This document shows positions 38,202 to 47,029 of a stretch of DNA of 64,000 bases, in pieces. Numbering within the stretch: the first letter of the stretch is position 1; every line of letters starts with the position of its first letter. Source of the DNA: Vibrio penaeicida (GTDB lineage Bacteria; Pseudomonadota; Gammaproteobacteria; Enterobacterales; Vibrionaceae). The stretch is from the NCBI RefSeq assembly GCF_019977755.1, contig NZ_AP025144.1, positions 1,860,001-1,924,000 on the forward strand, written 5' to 3'. Below the pieces are notes generated by a model. It was not told the origin of the DNA, did no database searches, and saw only the letters and a list, made by a program, of their open reading frames with translations. The translations under genes were made by a program, and so were the position numbers.

Positions 38202-39098
38202 ATGGACTCAGTCCAAGGTAATAATGCCGACCCTAGTTATTTAATGCAATTGCATGAAATCTCGGAAGAAGATTTGACCCTTATACGAAAGGTTGGAAGA
38301 TCCATCGTTCCGAGGTTAGATGAATATGTGAAGCATTTTTACGCCTGGTTAGAAAATATCCCCGAATATACCCAGTATTTTAGCGACGGTAATCGATTAA
38401 ACCGTGTTCAAAACATGCAAGTTCAGTATTGGGAGCGATTTTTTGGCGCTGAAGTCGATGAAGCTTATGTTGCTGATAGGATCAATCTTGGTGAAGTTCA
38501 TGCGAGGGTTGGTCTTCCACTTTCCATCTACTTTGCTGGAATGAACATGTCCATGGTGATTTTCATTAGGCGACTGTATGACGGGGAACAAAGCGATTCC
38601 GACTATAGCGATTTTGTAACAGCCTTTACCAAACTTCTGAACATGGATACAACGCTAGTGGTCGAAACTTACACCAGTTTGGTTAACCGCAGGATCTCAG
38701 AACAAAGTGAAGCGCTTTTAGCCATGTCTACTCCGGTTACTATGATCTGGCAGGACATTCTAATGCTACCTATCGTGGGGATTATCGATTCCAAGCGAGC
38801 ACAAGACATTATGAGTGCAGTATTGGCAAAAATTGCAGATGCTCGAGCCAAAATCTTCATTATGGACATATCTGGCGTAGCAATTGTCGATACAGCTGTG
38901 GCGAATCATTTCATTAAAATAACCAAAGCAACACGCCTCATGGGGTGCGAGTGCCTTGTTTCTGGTCTGTCTCCTGCAATTGCGCAAACTATGGTTCAAC
39001 TTGGTATCAATGTGGGCGAAGTGAGGACCAATGCAACATTAAGGGATGCGCTAGAAGAGGCCTTTAATATCGTCGGTTTAGATGTGAAAGAGAAGTAG
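38202..39098 (+). CDS. rsbR: RsbR, globin-coupled stressosome sensor
   Basis: 298 residues. N-terminal protoglobin-type domain (about 15-165) with the expected proximal haem ligand His100 in GEVHARVGLP. C-terminal STAS domain (about 182-292) keeps both threonines phosphorylated in Bacillus RsbR: Thr231 in IVDTAVAN and Thr263 in AIAQTMVQLG. It would form the stressosome with RsbS and sense oxygen or another haem ligand, as shown for Vibrio RsbR. The ATG at 38202 has a very strong GGAGGAG. First gene of a six-gene operon. Confidence 0.92.
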   Translation: MDSVQGNNADPSYLMQLHEISEEDLTLIRKVGRSIVPRLDEYVKHFYAWLENIPEYTQYFSDGNRLNRVQNMQVQYWERFFGAEVDEAYVADRINLGEVHARVGLPLSIYFAGMNMSMVIFIRRLYDGEQSDSDYSDFVTAFTKLLNMDTTLVVETYTSLVNRRISEQSEALLAMSTPVTMIWQDILMLPIVGIIDSKRAQDIMSAVLAKIADARAKIFIMDISGVAIVDTAVANHFIKITKATRLMGCECLVSGLSPAIAQTMVQLGINVGEVRTNATLRDALEEAFNIVGLDVKEK

Positions 39099-39116
39099 CA
39101 TTTGAGGGAGGGGGAT

Positions 39117-39482
39117 ATGGATTCAGCAATCACGATCAATAGCTTGGACTCAATACTAATCGCTTCGATTCAGGTCGATTTGACGCATTCGGTTCTTCTC
39201 AGTTTTCAGCAGCAATTGTTGGATCAGGTTTATCAAAGATCAGTGGATGGAGTGTTGTTAGATCTCTCTGGGATGGGGACTCTCGATAAAGATAATTTTG
39301 AGCAATTGAAAAAAATAATCGATTCCGCCGGAGTAATGGGCACCTTGTGTGTACTTGTTGGGTTGAGACCAGGAGTTGTATGTGCACTGGTTGAATTAGG
39401 TGTTGAAACCAGCGGGCTTAAAACGGTGACCAGTTTAGAGCAAGGTATTGAGCTGGTTAATCGTAGTCGTTTAGGAGTGTAA
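39117..39482 (+). CDS. rsbS: RsbS, stressosome scaffold STAS protein with altered phosphosite
   Basis: 121-residue single STAS domain, the same length as B. subtilis RsbS. The ATG at 39117 follows GGGAGGGGG; the in-frame TTG at 39102 is rejected. Ungapped alignment with B. subtilis RsbS, recalled from memory and anchored by LLDLSGM and GLRPGVVCALVELG, places Lys58 (TLDKDNF) where RsbS has the phosphorylated Ser59 (MIDSF). If correct, RsbT could not phosphorylate it at that site. Stop overlaps rsbT (TAATG). Confidence 0.88.
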   Translation: MDSAITINSLDSILIASIQVDLTHSVLLSFQQQLLDQVYQRSVDGVLLDLSGMGTLDKDNFEQLKKIIDSAGVMGTLCVLVGLRPGVVCALVELGVETSGLKTVTSLEQGIELVNRSRLGV

Positions 39483-39910
39483 TGATGCAGAGCTTAACGA
39501 GACCGAACAACACTCTCGGCGAAGAAATGTATAGCGTTTCATCTGAATCTGAAGTGATGACAGTGGTTATGGCGTCATTTGTCTTAGCTAAGGAGATTGG
39601 ATTCAATGCGGTAGAAGTGAATGAGGTTTCTACCAGTGTTTCAGAACTGGCAATGAACATCGTTAAGTATGCTCAAAAGGGAAACATCTATTTGCACAGA
39701 ATTATGACAAGTACAAAAACAGGTATAGAAATACGCGCAGAAGATCAGGGAAAGGGCATTGAAGACATCGAGCGAGCACTGCGTGATAGTGAGAGTACAT
39801 CTGGAACACTGGGTTTAGGTTTACCAGGAGTGAAGCGCATGATGGATGAGTTTTATATTGAATCTTCTCCAGCGGGCACTCAGGTAGTGGCGAGAAAATG
39901 GTTAATATGA
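39482..39910 (+). CDS. rsbT: RsbT, stressosome serine/threonine switch kinase
   Basis: 142-residue GHKL-type kinase: N-box VSELAMNIVKYA, G1 AEDQGKGI, G2 GTLGLGLPGVKRM. In stressosomes RsbT phosphorylates RsbR/RsbS, is then released, and binds a downstream effector. No RsbU phosphatase follows here; the next output genes are a hybrid kinase and an HD-GYP regulator, so RsbT probably acts on them. Starts in the rsbS stop and ends within the rsbX start. Confidence 0.92.
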   Translation: MMQSLTRPNNTLGEEMYSVSSESEVMTVVMASFVLAKEIGFNAVEVNEVSTSVSELAMNIVKYAQKGNIYLHRIMTSTKTGIEIRAEDQGKGIEDIERALRDSESTSGTLGLGLPGVKRMMDEFYIESSPAGTQVVARKWLI

Positions 39911-40494
39911 GTGCATTCACATATGGCGTGAGAAGCCGACCCTATTTTGGGGAAGTTGTTTGTGGAGATGGCTCAGTCATATTGGAAAGTGACAAAGGAT
40001 TGTTTGTTGCCATTATCGATTCGTTAGGCCATGGGCAGAATGCAGCAAAGCTTTCTCGTGAAATGGAAGATTCAATCAACAAAGAAAATTCATTTGATTT
40101 GCAATGGTTGATTAAAAAGTTGAATGAAGAGTTCAAAGGCAGTATTGGTGCTGCCGTTACGTTATTCACCCTGGATAGGATCAATAAAAAATTCGAATGC
40201 ATCAATATTGGTAACAACTGCGTTAGGATTATTTCTCATTCTTCATCCAGCTTAAGCGCACAGCCCGGCATCGTTGGAGAAAGAATTCCATCTTTAATGC
40301 CCATTTCTGACAACTATCAATTTGGAGACATGTTCGTCTTAACAACCGATGGAATTAAAGAACATTTCTGTTTAAGCGAATGCCCAACATTGAGATACGA
40401 AACCGCCGAAAATGCTTCGAGTATTATCATGGAAAGGTTTAGTAAAAGACATGATGACGCCACGGTAATTGTAGTTAGGTGTGATGATGAATGA
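39907..40494 (+). CDS. rsbX: RsbX, PP2C-type stressosome phosphatase
   Basis: 195 residues, a compact SpoIIE/PP2C domain with metal-binding motifs: VAIIDSLGHGQNA, LTTDGIKEHF and the C-terminal RHDDATVIVV. Resets the stressosome by removing phosphates from RsbR/RsbS. The ATG at 39907 overlaps the rsbT stop (ATGA); an in-frame ATG at 39898 would add three residues. Overlaps the hybrid kinase start by 8 bp. Confidence 0.9.
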   Translation: MSAFTYGVRSRPYFGEVVCGDGSVILESDKGLFVAIIDSLGHGQNAAKLSREMEDSINKENSFDLQWLIKKLNEEFKGSIGAAVTLFTLDRINKKFECINIGNNCVRIISHSSSSLSAQPGIVGERIPSLMPISDNYQFGDMFVLTTDGIKEHFCLSECPTLRYETAENASSIIMERFSKRHDDATVIVVRCDDE

Positions 40495-43400
40495 AATTGG
40501 AATATTGACAATTGATGGTAGCGAGTCGAGCTTGCTATTAGCGCGTAAAAAGATAATCAGTGTTTTACGTAGTAGCGGATATACGAACGTAGAAACCGAT
40601 AATTTGGGGTTTAAATTTGCTCAGTATTTAAGAGCAATTAATGACAATTACTCACCGATTACATTTAAAATACTTGCTGATACAGATTTAATTCGCTTAT
40701 CCGGCAATTCGACTGAGCATAATATCGATACTAGTCTTCTCAGCCAAAGCCGCATCGCCTCTCGTTACGTTAATGGTGTGCTCGAAGTCGATATACAGGC
40801 AAAAATTCCCTTTGATTTGTTTGAACTTGATCTGTTAGAGCGTGAACTCTCTGTTAAAACGGTCGATGAGTTGATGCTTGACCTGCAAGCAAAGAACTCT
40901 GCTTTAGCGCGCCATCAAGAAGGGTTAGAGAAGGAAATAGAAAACCAAACGATTGATTTACAAAAATCGGAAGAATTGTCTCGAACCATTGTTGATAGTG
41001 CCCCCATAGGTGTGATTTTGTTAGATAAAAATTGCAAGATCATCAGTTGGAACAAAAACGCGGAGGAGCTCTACGGCTACTCTGCAGAAGAGGCGGTCAG
41101 CCATCCGATAAAAACGTTGTTACAAATGGAAGGGGAGTCTCGCCTAGAGGGAGTTCTTGGACATGTCTTGGATTTACAAGTCCAGCAAAGCCTCGCTGGT
41201 CAGTTCTTTGAAGTGAGCACAAAAGACAAATTTGGCCGCACAATCCCCGCAGAAATCGGTATGACCATCTTTCAGCTCGGAGATTTATGTCAGGCAACGT
41301 TGTTCATTCGAGACATATCAGAAAGAAAACTTGCGGAGCAAGAACTCAACGCAGCTATGGCAAAGGCTGAAGAAGCGGTAGAAGTAAAATCCATGTTCTT
41401 GGCGAATATGAGCCACGAAATACGTACACCAATGAACGCCATTATAGGTATGGCGCACCTCGCATTAAAAACGGACATGTCACCCAAGCAACGCGACTAT
41501 GTTTCGAAAATTCATAGCTCCGGTACGTTGCTGCTTGGAATCATTAACGACATTCTCGATTTTTCCAAAATTGAAGCGGGTAAACTGGAAATGGAGAATA
41601 TCGAGTTTACGCTTGATGACGTATTCAGAAACGTTTCTACAGTAACGGGTCAAAAAGCCTTTGAGAAAAACCTAGAGCTTCTATTCCATATTCCTAGAAC
41701 TATTCCGCAACAACTTATTGGTGACCCACTTCGAATCGGTCAAGTGATCATTAATTTGGTCAACAACTCTGTGAAATTCACTGATTCAGGAGAAATTACG
41801 TTATCTGTCGAACTCCTTGAACAAATTGGTGACCGAATTGAGCTTGAGTTTACAGTCGCAGACACAGGTATCGGAATGACACCTGAACAGTCGAGTAGGC
41901 TGTTTACTGCGTTTACTCAAGCTGATGGTAGTACAACAAGGAAATATGGCGGTACTGGGCTTGGGCTATCAATATGTCGTCGGCTGATAGAGTTAATGGG
42001 CGGTAATATCCGCGTAGACAGTGAGCCTGATGTTGGAAGTTCATTTGTCTTTAATGTTTGGTTTGATTTAGCTGACCAAATGCAAAATTCAAAAGACAAA
42101 TGGACGTCGCTTCGTCCAGACATGCTTGATGAACTTAAAGTACTCATTGTCGACGACAATCACCACGCGCTTGAAATCATGTCTGAAATGCTGGAGACCC
42201 TGCCTATTCAGCCGGAAACAGCGAGTAGTGGTCAAGAAGCGTATGACATGATTGAGGCGCATATCAATCAGGATAACCCCTATTCGTTGGTACTGATGGA
42301 TTGGAATATGCCAGAGCTGAACGGGATTGAAGCCGTTACGCTGATGCGAGAAAAATTAGAAAGTGAGAAACAGCCTAAGGTTGTGATGGTTACAGCCTAC
42401 GACAAAGATGACGTTAAAAAGGCATCCAACAGCATAGACATTGCCCATTACCTAACCAAACCGGTCAGTCAATCGTCTCTCTATGACTGTCTAATCGATT
42501 TATTTTCTAGTGAAAATCGGTTCGCTGAACTGTCGGAAACGGCTCGCACAGAAGATACCGACGAATTTAAAGGGCTACGAGTACTGTTAACCGAAGACAA
42601 CGAGATCAATCAGCAGATTGCGTTTGAGCTTATGTCAGGTAAAGGTATGGAGGTCACGATAGCCAATAACGGTAAAGAAGCACTGGATAACTTATCCGCT
42701 AGTGGCGATGGCGAAGTGCCTTTCGATATTATTTTTATGGATTTGCAAATGCCGGTGATGGATGGGTATGAAGCCAGTAAGCGTATTCGTTCTAACAGCC
42801 GATACGCAAGTACCCCTTTAGTCGCTATGACAGCTCACGCCATGGTCGAAGAACGAGAACGATGCTTAAACTTAGGGATGAATGACCACATATCCAAACC
42901 CATTGACCCTGAAACGTTATACCAATTGATTCGTAAGTGGGCTGGAGCAAAGCTTAAGGCGCTGCAAATGGCGTTACCAAAACCTGATGTCGAGCAAGAA
43001 GAGGTTGAACAAACAACTTTAAATCACGAGGCATTGCCTAAAGCAGTCAACGTTGACCGTGAGGAAAATGAGAGGCCGGTTAAAAGAGAAAATCGAACTC
43101 TCTATGACTTGGATGCAATTGATTATAAAAATGCCCTACTTAGGGTCGGTGGAAATGAAACGCTATTTAAAAAACTCCTTGGGCAGTTGATTAACAAAGA
43201 GATCGATTTTCGCAAGCGAATCGACATTATGATCGAGAAGCAAGACAAAGGAGGCGCTTCAATGGCAGCGCATACCTTAAAAGGCTCGGGAGCCAATATG
43301 GGGTTGATGCGGCTGTCAGATATGGCATCCCGGCTCGAAATATTGATAGATGGTGAAAAGCAAGATGAGACGACGAATCTTCTCGATGAAATAGAAGAAT

Positions 43401-43708
43401 ATGTACATGTCTTATTTGCGGACATATCTGGAGTGATTGGTCACGCGCTCCCGACACAGAAACAAGAAGTGGACGGAGACATTCTTGGAAGGGCTCACAG
43501 GCTAGATGAGCTACTACAAAACTTCGATGCGAGCGCGATCGACTTTCTTGAAGAACACCACCAAGATTTTGAAGCCGTATTAGGCGGCGAAGAGTTTGCT
43601 CGATGCTGTCAATTGATTCATGACTGCGATTTTGATCAAGCGGCATCCATTTTAAGAAGCTTAGTGAACTTATATCCGTTGGATATGGGAAAAGTGCAAG
43701 GAGCTTAA
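40487..43708 (+). CDS. Stressosome-linked hybrid histidine kinase
   Basis: 1073 residues, cytoplasmic. Layout: an N-terminal domain I do not recognise (about 1-130), coiled coil (about 130-165), PAS (about 165-285), HisKA (His near 310 in ANMSHEIRTPMN), HATPase (DTGIGM, GGTGLGLS), receiver 1 (LVLMDWNMPELNG), receiver 2 (IIFMDLQMPVMDG), then Hpt with AAHTLKGSGAN. All relay residues look intact. The N-terminal domain is the probable docking site for RsbT or another stressosome part. ATG at 40487 has AGGT 6 bp upstream; ATG 40484 and GTG 40481 are alternatives. It overlaps rsbX. Confidence 0.88.
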   Translation: MNEIGILTIDGSESSLLLARKKIISVLRSSGYTNVETDNLGFKFAQYLRAINDNYSPITFKILADTDLIRLSGNSTEHNIDTSLLSQSRIASRYVNGVLEVDIQAKIPFDLFELDLLERELSVKTVDELMLDLQAKNSALARHQEGLEKEIENQTIDLQKSEELSRTIVDSAPIGVILLDKNCKIISWNKNAEELYGYSAEEAVSHPIKTLLQMEGESRLEGVLGHVLDLQVQQSLAGQFFEVSTKDKFGRTIPAEIGMTIFQLGDLCQATLFIRDISERKLAEQELNAAMAKAEEAVEVKSMFLANMSHEIRTPMNAIIGMAHLALKTDMSPKQRDYVSKIHSSGTLLLGIINDILDFSKIEAGKLEMENIEFTLDDVFRNVSTVTGQKAFEKNLELLFHIPRTIPQQLIGDPLRIGQVIINLVNNSVKFTDSGEITLSVELLEQIGDRIELEFTVADTGIGMTPEQSSRLFTAFTQADGSTTRKYGGTGLGLSICRRLIELMGGNIRVDSEPDVGSSFVFNVWFDLADQMQNSKDKWTSLRPDMLDELKVLIVDDNHHALEIMSEMLETLPIQPETASSGQEAYDMIEAHINQDNPYSLVLMDWNMPELNGIEAVTLMREKLESEKQPKVVMVTAYDKDDVKKASNSIDIAHYLTKPVSQSSLYDCLIDLFSSENRFAELSETARTEDTDEFKGLRVLLTEDNEINQQIAFELMSGKGMEVTIANNGKEALDNLSASGDGEVPFDIIFMDLQMPVMDGYEASKRIRSNSRYASTPLVAMTAHAMVEERERCLNLGMNDHISKPIDPETLYQLIRKWAGAKLKALQMALPKPDVEQEEVEQTTLNHEALPKAVNVDREENERPVKRENRTLYDLDAIDYKNALLRVGGNETLFKKLLGQLINKEIDFRKRIDIMIEKQDKGGASMAAHTLKGSGANMGLMRLSDMASRLEILIDGEKQDETTNLLDEIEEYVHVLFADISGVIGHALPTQKQEVDGDILGRAHRLDELLQNFDASAIDFLEEHHQDFEAVLGGEEFARCCQLIHDCDFDQAASILRSLVNLYPLDMGKVQGA

Positions 43709-43710
43709 AA

Positions 43711-44835
43711 TTGTCTCAGCAAGGTGATAAAAAAACCATCTTAATCGTTGATGATACGGCAGAAAATCGTACCTTGATTACGGGTTTGCTTAAAGACGAG
43801 TATAGAGTGTTAGCCGCAGTGAGCGGTATGCAGGCACTAGAATTATGCGAACGCTTTAAGCCCGATATGGTGTTGTTAGACATAATGATGCCCGTAATGG
43901 ATGGATACGAAGTCTGCTATCAACTAAAGAAAAATCCAAAGACAGAATCTATTCCTGTCATTTTCTTAACCGCAAAATCACAAATTGAAGACGAACAAAA
44001 AGGGTTCGATGTTGGAGCAGTAGACTACATATTGAAACCCATCAGCCCTCCAATATTATTAGCACGAGTTCAAACGCATCTAAAACTTCAATATGTTTTA
44101 GATAGCTTAAAAGATCACAATGATGAGTTGGAAAGACGAGTAAAAGAGCGGACAGAAGAACTAGAAATGCTGCAGGATGCGACTATTCTCGCTATGGCTT
44201 CATTAGCAGAAACACGAGATAACGACACAGGTAATCACATTCGCAGAACACAGAAGTATGTAAAAGTGCTAGCGGAGACCATGTCTCATAACCCCAAGTA
44301 CACTGAGGAATTGACGCCAGAAACCATCGAAGCATTTTACAAATCGGCACCTTTACATGATATCGGCAAAGTGGGTATTCCAGACAATATCTTACTGAAA
44401 CCAGGCAAACTGACTGATGAAGAATTTGAGATCATGAAGGATCACGCAAGGTTAGGGGGGGACACCATTGACACCGTTGAAAAAACATTGGGTGTTACTT
44501 GTGCATTCTTAGAGCACGCTAAAGATATCGCATACTACCATCAAGAAAAATGGGATGGATCTGGCTACCCTGAACATCTAGTAGGAGAACAAATACCATT
44601 AAGTGCAAGGCTTATGGCAGTGGCAGACGTTTATGATGCGCTTATTTCATCGAGAGTTTATAAGCCACCTTTTCCCCACAGTAAAGCAGTGGAAATCATT
44701 GAGTCGTCTGCAGGCAGCCACTTTGATCCAGAGGTAATAGAAGCATTTAAAAAGGTAGAAGACCGCTTTGCTGATATAGCGTCACAATTCTCCGATGAAT
44801 TGGCAGACAACCCAGAAAAACAAAACGGCACCTAA
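43711..44835 (+). CDS. HD-GYP response regulator, predicted c-di-GMP phosphodiesterase
   Basis: 374 residues. Receiver domain (about 8-122; acceptor in MVLLDIMMPVMDG) joined by a coiled coil to an HD-GYP domain (about 155-350). Active-site residues are present: APLHDIGKVGIP, HAR, and the GYP signature in HQEKWDGSGYPE, followed by SARLMAVADVYDAL. Output gene of the stressosome operon: c-di-GMP hydrolysis under kinase control. The start is a TTG with AAGGAG upstream, 2 bp after the kinase stop. Confidence 0.92.
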   Translation: MSQQGDKKTILIVDDTAENRTLITGLLKDEYRVLAAVSGMQALELCERFKPDMVLLDIMMPVMDGYEVCYQLKKNPKTESIPVIFLTAKSQIEDEQKGFDVGAVDYILKPISPPILLARVQTHLKLQYVLDSLKDHNDELERRVKERTEELEMLQDATILAMASLAETRDNDTGNHIRRTQKYVKVLAETMSHNPKYTEELTPETIEAFYKSAPLHDIGKVGIPDNILLKPGKLTDEEFEIMKDHARLGGDTIDTVEKTLGVTCAFLEHAKDIAYYHQEKWDGSGYPEHLVGEQIPLSARLMAVADVYDALISSRVYKPPFPHSKAVEIIESSAGSHFDPEVIEAFKKVEDRFADIASQFSDELADNPEKQNGT

Positions 44836-44854
44836 ACCTATATTGAGCGAAGCT

Positions 44855-45442
44855 CTACTTTGGTGTGTACGCTTTTATGAGAACAAAGAGTGCATCAACA
44901 GCTTGCTCTAGCTCTGCATATGCTCTTGCTTTGCCCAAAACCCTTACTCCTTGAACTTGTGTGAGTAAAAGAGAAGCAAGTGCTTCTGTGTTGCAGCTTT
45001 CAGCAATTTGATGCTTCAATTGAGCGTTATCCAGTGCACGTTTGAAATTACTAAGAAGTAAATCAAAAACACCCTCACCTCGGTTTTTCACCGTATTGTC
45101 ATTACCGCCATGCTCCATAAGAGCGTTTTGCATAAAGCATCCGCTTTTCTGATCTTTCTGAATTCGAGCAAAGCGCGTTAAAAATTCTTCTATAGTTACA
45201 AGGTCTGCATCGTCTTCAATAAGGTTTTTCATTGAAGGAAAAGAAATGTTTTGGAGATAAAAATCAAGAGCTGAGTAATACAGTGCTTGTTTGTCACCAT
45301 AAGTGTTGTAAAGACTGAAGCGATTGATACCAAGCGTCTCGACTAAATCAGCAATCGAGGTATTTGCATAACCTTTTTGCCAAAAAAGGTTCATAGCATC
45401 GATCAATTTCTCTTGTTTATCAAAATTACTCTTTCTAGGCAT
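44855..45442 (-). CDS. TetR-family repressor
   Basis: 195 residues. N-terminal helix-turn-helix with KGYANTSIADLVETLGINRFSLY (split over about 28-50) and a helical ligand domain containing FMQNALMEHG. Divergent from a glutathione S-transferase with two operator-like palindromes between, so it likely represses that gene and itself. ATG at 45442; a start 12 bp upstream is possible. The 3' end faces the HD-GYP gene, 19 bp away, without an obvious terminator. Confidence 0.87.
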   Translation of the reverse strand: MPRKSNFDKQEKLIDAMNLFWQKGYANTSIADLVETLGINRFSLYNTYGDKQALYYSALDFYLQNISFPSMKNLIEDDADLVTIEEFLTRFARIQKDQKSGCFMQNALMEHGGNDNTVKNRGEGVFDLLLSNFKRALDNAQLKHQIAESCNTEALASLLLTQVQGVRVLGKARAYAELEQAVDALFVLIKAYTPK

Positions 45443-45499
45443 GGGCACTCTCACTTTGCGTTCCGTGAGTATAACATCTTTAGAATAGAAAATTAATAC

Positions 45500-45549
45500 T
45501 TGACCGATCGTTTAGATATTATGTATTTTATATCTAAACGAACGTTTAG
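45500..45549. promoter_or_regulatory. Double TetR operator
   Basis: CTAAACGAACGTTTAG at 45534-45549 is a perfect 7-bp inverted repeat with 2-bp spacer. TTGACCGATCGTTTAG at 45500-45515 matches it at 12 of 16 positions. The sites are 34 bp apart (about three helical turns). A longer inverted repeat CGTTTAGATAT/ATATCTAAACG (45509-45519 / 45530-45540) joins them. Confidence 0.75.
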
Positions 45550-45566
45550 TAATTAAGGGTAAGAAA

Positions 45567-46181
45567 ATGAAACTTTATGAAACAGCCATGACACCGAGTA
45601 GCCGTCGTGTCTCTATCTTTATGAAAGAATTAGGGATTGATATCGAAAAGCAGCAACTTAATGTCAAAGCTGGCGATAACCTAACACCTGAATATCTGGC
45701 GAAATCTTTAAACGGAAAGGTACCATTGTTGGAACTGGACTCTGGCGACTCAATTAGTGAAAGTGTTGCTATCTGTCGCTATTTAGATGGCGTTAACGAC
45801 AATGAGTTTGCACTTTTTGGAAAAGATGCCTTAGAAGAAGCTCAAATCGAGATGTGGCACCGAGTGGTCGAATTTGAAGGGTTATACGCAGGTTTTCAAG
45901 CATTCAGAAACCTAACTGGGATTTATAGTGATCGCGAAACGTGCGTAGAAGCATGGGGTGCAGAGTCGAAAAGCCGTGTAGCCAATTTCCTACCAAAGCT
46001 TGAGAAACGCCTCAGTGAATCTGATTACATTGCGAGTGACCGCTTTACGATCGTAGACATCACTGGGCATATTTTTATTAGCTTCGCAGCGAATGGTTTA
46101 GAGCTAGATGTTTTTGATGAATATCCGTCCATTAAGTCATGGTTTGATAACATATCTTCTCGTCCTTCATTTCAGGCGTAA
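45567..46181 (+). CDS. Glutathione S-transferase-like protein
   Basis: 204 residues. N-terminal thioredoxin-like domain (about 1-78) with MTPSSRRVSIFMKELG, the cis-Pro segment GKVPLLEL and the Glu-Ser dipeptide ISESVAICRYLD that binds the glutathione gamma-glutamyl group; helical C-terminal domain with the DITGHIF-type N-capping motif. Likely detoxifies an electrophile sensed by the divergent TetR protein. Confidence 0.88.
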   Translation: MKLYETAMTPSSRRVSIFMKELGIDIEKQQLNVKAGDNLTPEYLAKSLNGKVPLLELDSGDSISESVAICRYLDGVNDNEFALFGKDALEEAQIEMWHRVVEFEGLYAGFQAFRNLTGIYSDRETCVEAWGAESKSRVANFLPKLEKRLSESDYIASDRFTIVDITGHIFISFAANGLELDVFDEYPSIKSWFDNISSRPSFQA

Positions 46182-46215
46182 ATTCAATAACACCAAATCG
46201 GTGCGATACAGAAAT

Positions 46216-46250
46216 AACCTCAGCGCTTTTGCTGGGGTTTTTTATTTGTA
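46216..46250 (+). terminator. Terminator of the GST gene
   Basis: 9-bp stem AACCTCAGC / GCTGGGGTT (46216-46224 / 46231-46239, one wobble pair), 6-nt loop, then TTTTATTTG. Confidence 0.85.
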
Positions 46251-46441
46251 GTGATTCCCCCTTTGATGGTAAGTAGAGTCTTAGCCCTTATTTCTGTGGG
46301 CACTTGTCTGTAAGAACTTCTCTACGGAATCGCATCTGTTAACTTCTCGCTTGGGTAAGTGTTTCTAAAAGTATAAAATGTCGCGCACTCAAATTTACTT
46401 CGATAATTCCCTCGAAAATAAAATGCACGGTAAAGGAGATT

Positions 46442-47026
46442 ATGAGTACGCACCTTCGTTATATCCAAGGTTATCCAGAGCCTATTCTCGATCAGGTAGA
46501 GCAACTTATTCAGCAAGGAAAGCTTGGTGTATGGTTGAAGCAACGCTACCCGAATAATCATTCCATTACGTCTGACAAAGCGCTTTTTGAATACACAATG
46601 GATTTTAAAAATAGGTATCTCAAAAAGTCGTCGCCCTTGAGCAAGGTGGTTTATGACAAAAAGATCCATATGGTCAACAATGCGCTCGGCCTTCATACCT
46701 ATGTATCTAAAGTGCACGGCGGCAAAATTAAATCAAAGAATGAAATTCGAATTGCCAATCTATTCCGACAGGCACCAGAGCCATTTTTAAGAATGCTGGT
46801 GGTGCACGAGTTGGCTCATATAAAAGAGAAAGAGCACAACAAGGCTTTCTATCAGTTATGTTGTCATATGGAGCCGGAATATCATCAGTTAGAGCTAGAT
46901 GCGCGTTTGTACCTCATTCACCAAGAGCTAACTCATCAAGGTCTCAATCAGCAAGAACTCAATCAGCAAGAGCCTGCAGCTCAAGAACAGCTTCACCAAA
47001 AATCTCAAACAAATAAAAAAGGTTAA
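46442..47026 (+). CDS. YgjP-like zinc metallopeptidase domain protein
   Basis: 194 residues. The metal motif HELAH is at 122-126 in LRMLVVHELAHIKEKEHNK, with a further H..F..LC downstream, as in the YgjP/DUF45 group. The C-terminal 35 residues are a low-complexity Gln/Glu/Leu/His tail with repeats of HQGLNQQELNQQE. AAAGGAG immediately upstream gives a strong start. The rlmF gene starts 4 bp after its stop, so they share a transcript. Biological role unknown. Confidence 0.82.
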   Translation: MSTHLRYIQGYPEPILDQVEQLIQQGKLGVWLKQRYPNNHSITSDKALFEYTMDFKNRYLKKSSPLSKVVYDKKIHMVNNALGLHTYVSKVHGGKIKSKNEIRIANLFRQAPEPFLRMLVVHELAHIKEKEHNKAFYQLCCHMEPEYHQLELDARLYLIHQELTHQGLNQQELNQQEPAAQEQLHQKSQTNKKG

Positions 47027-47029
47027 TTT

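Noticed and set aside
43227..43646. 139-codon minus-strand ORF within the hybrid kinase
   Set aside because: Antisense to the Hpt domain of a clearly real gene.
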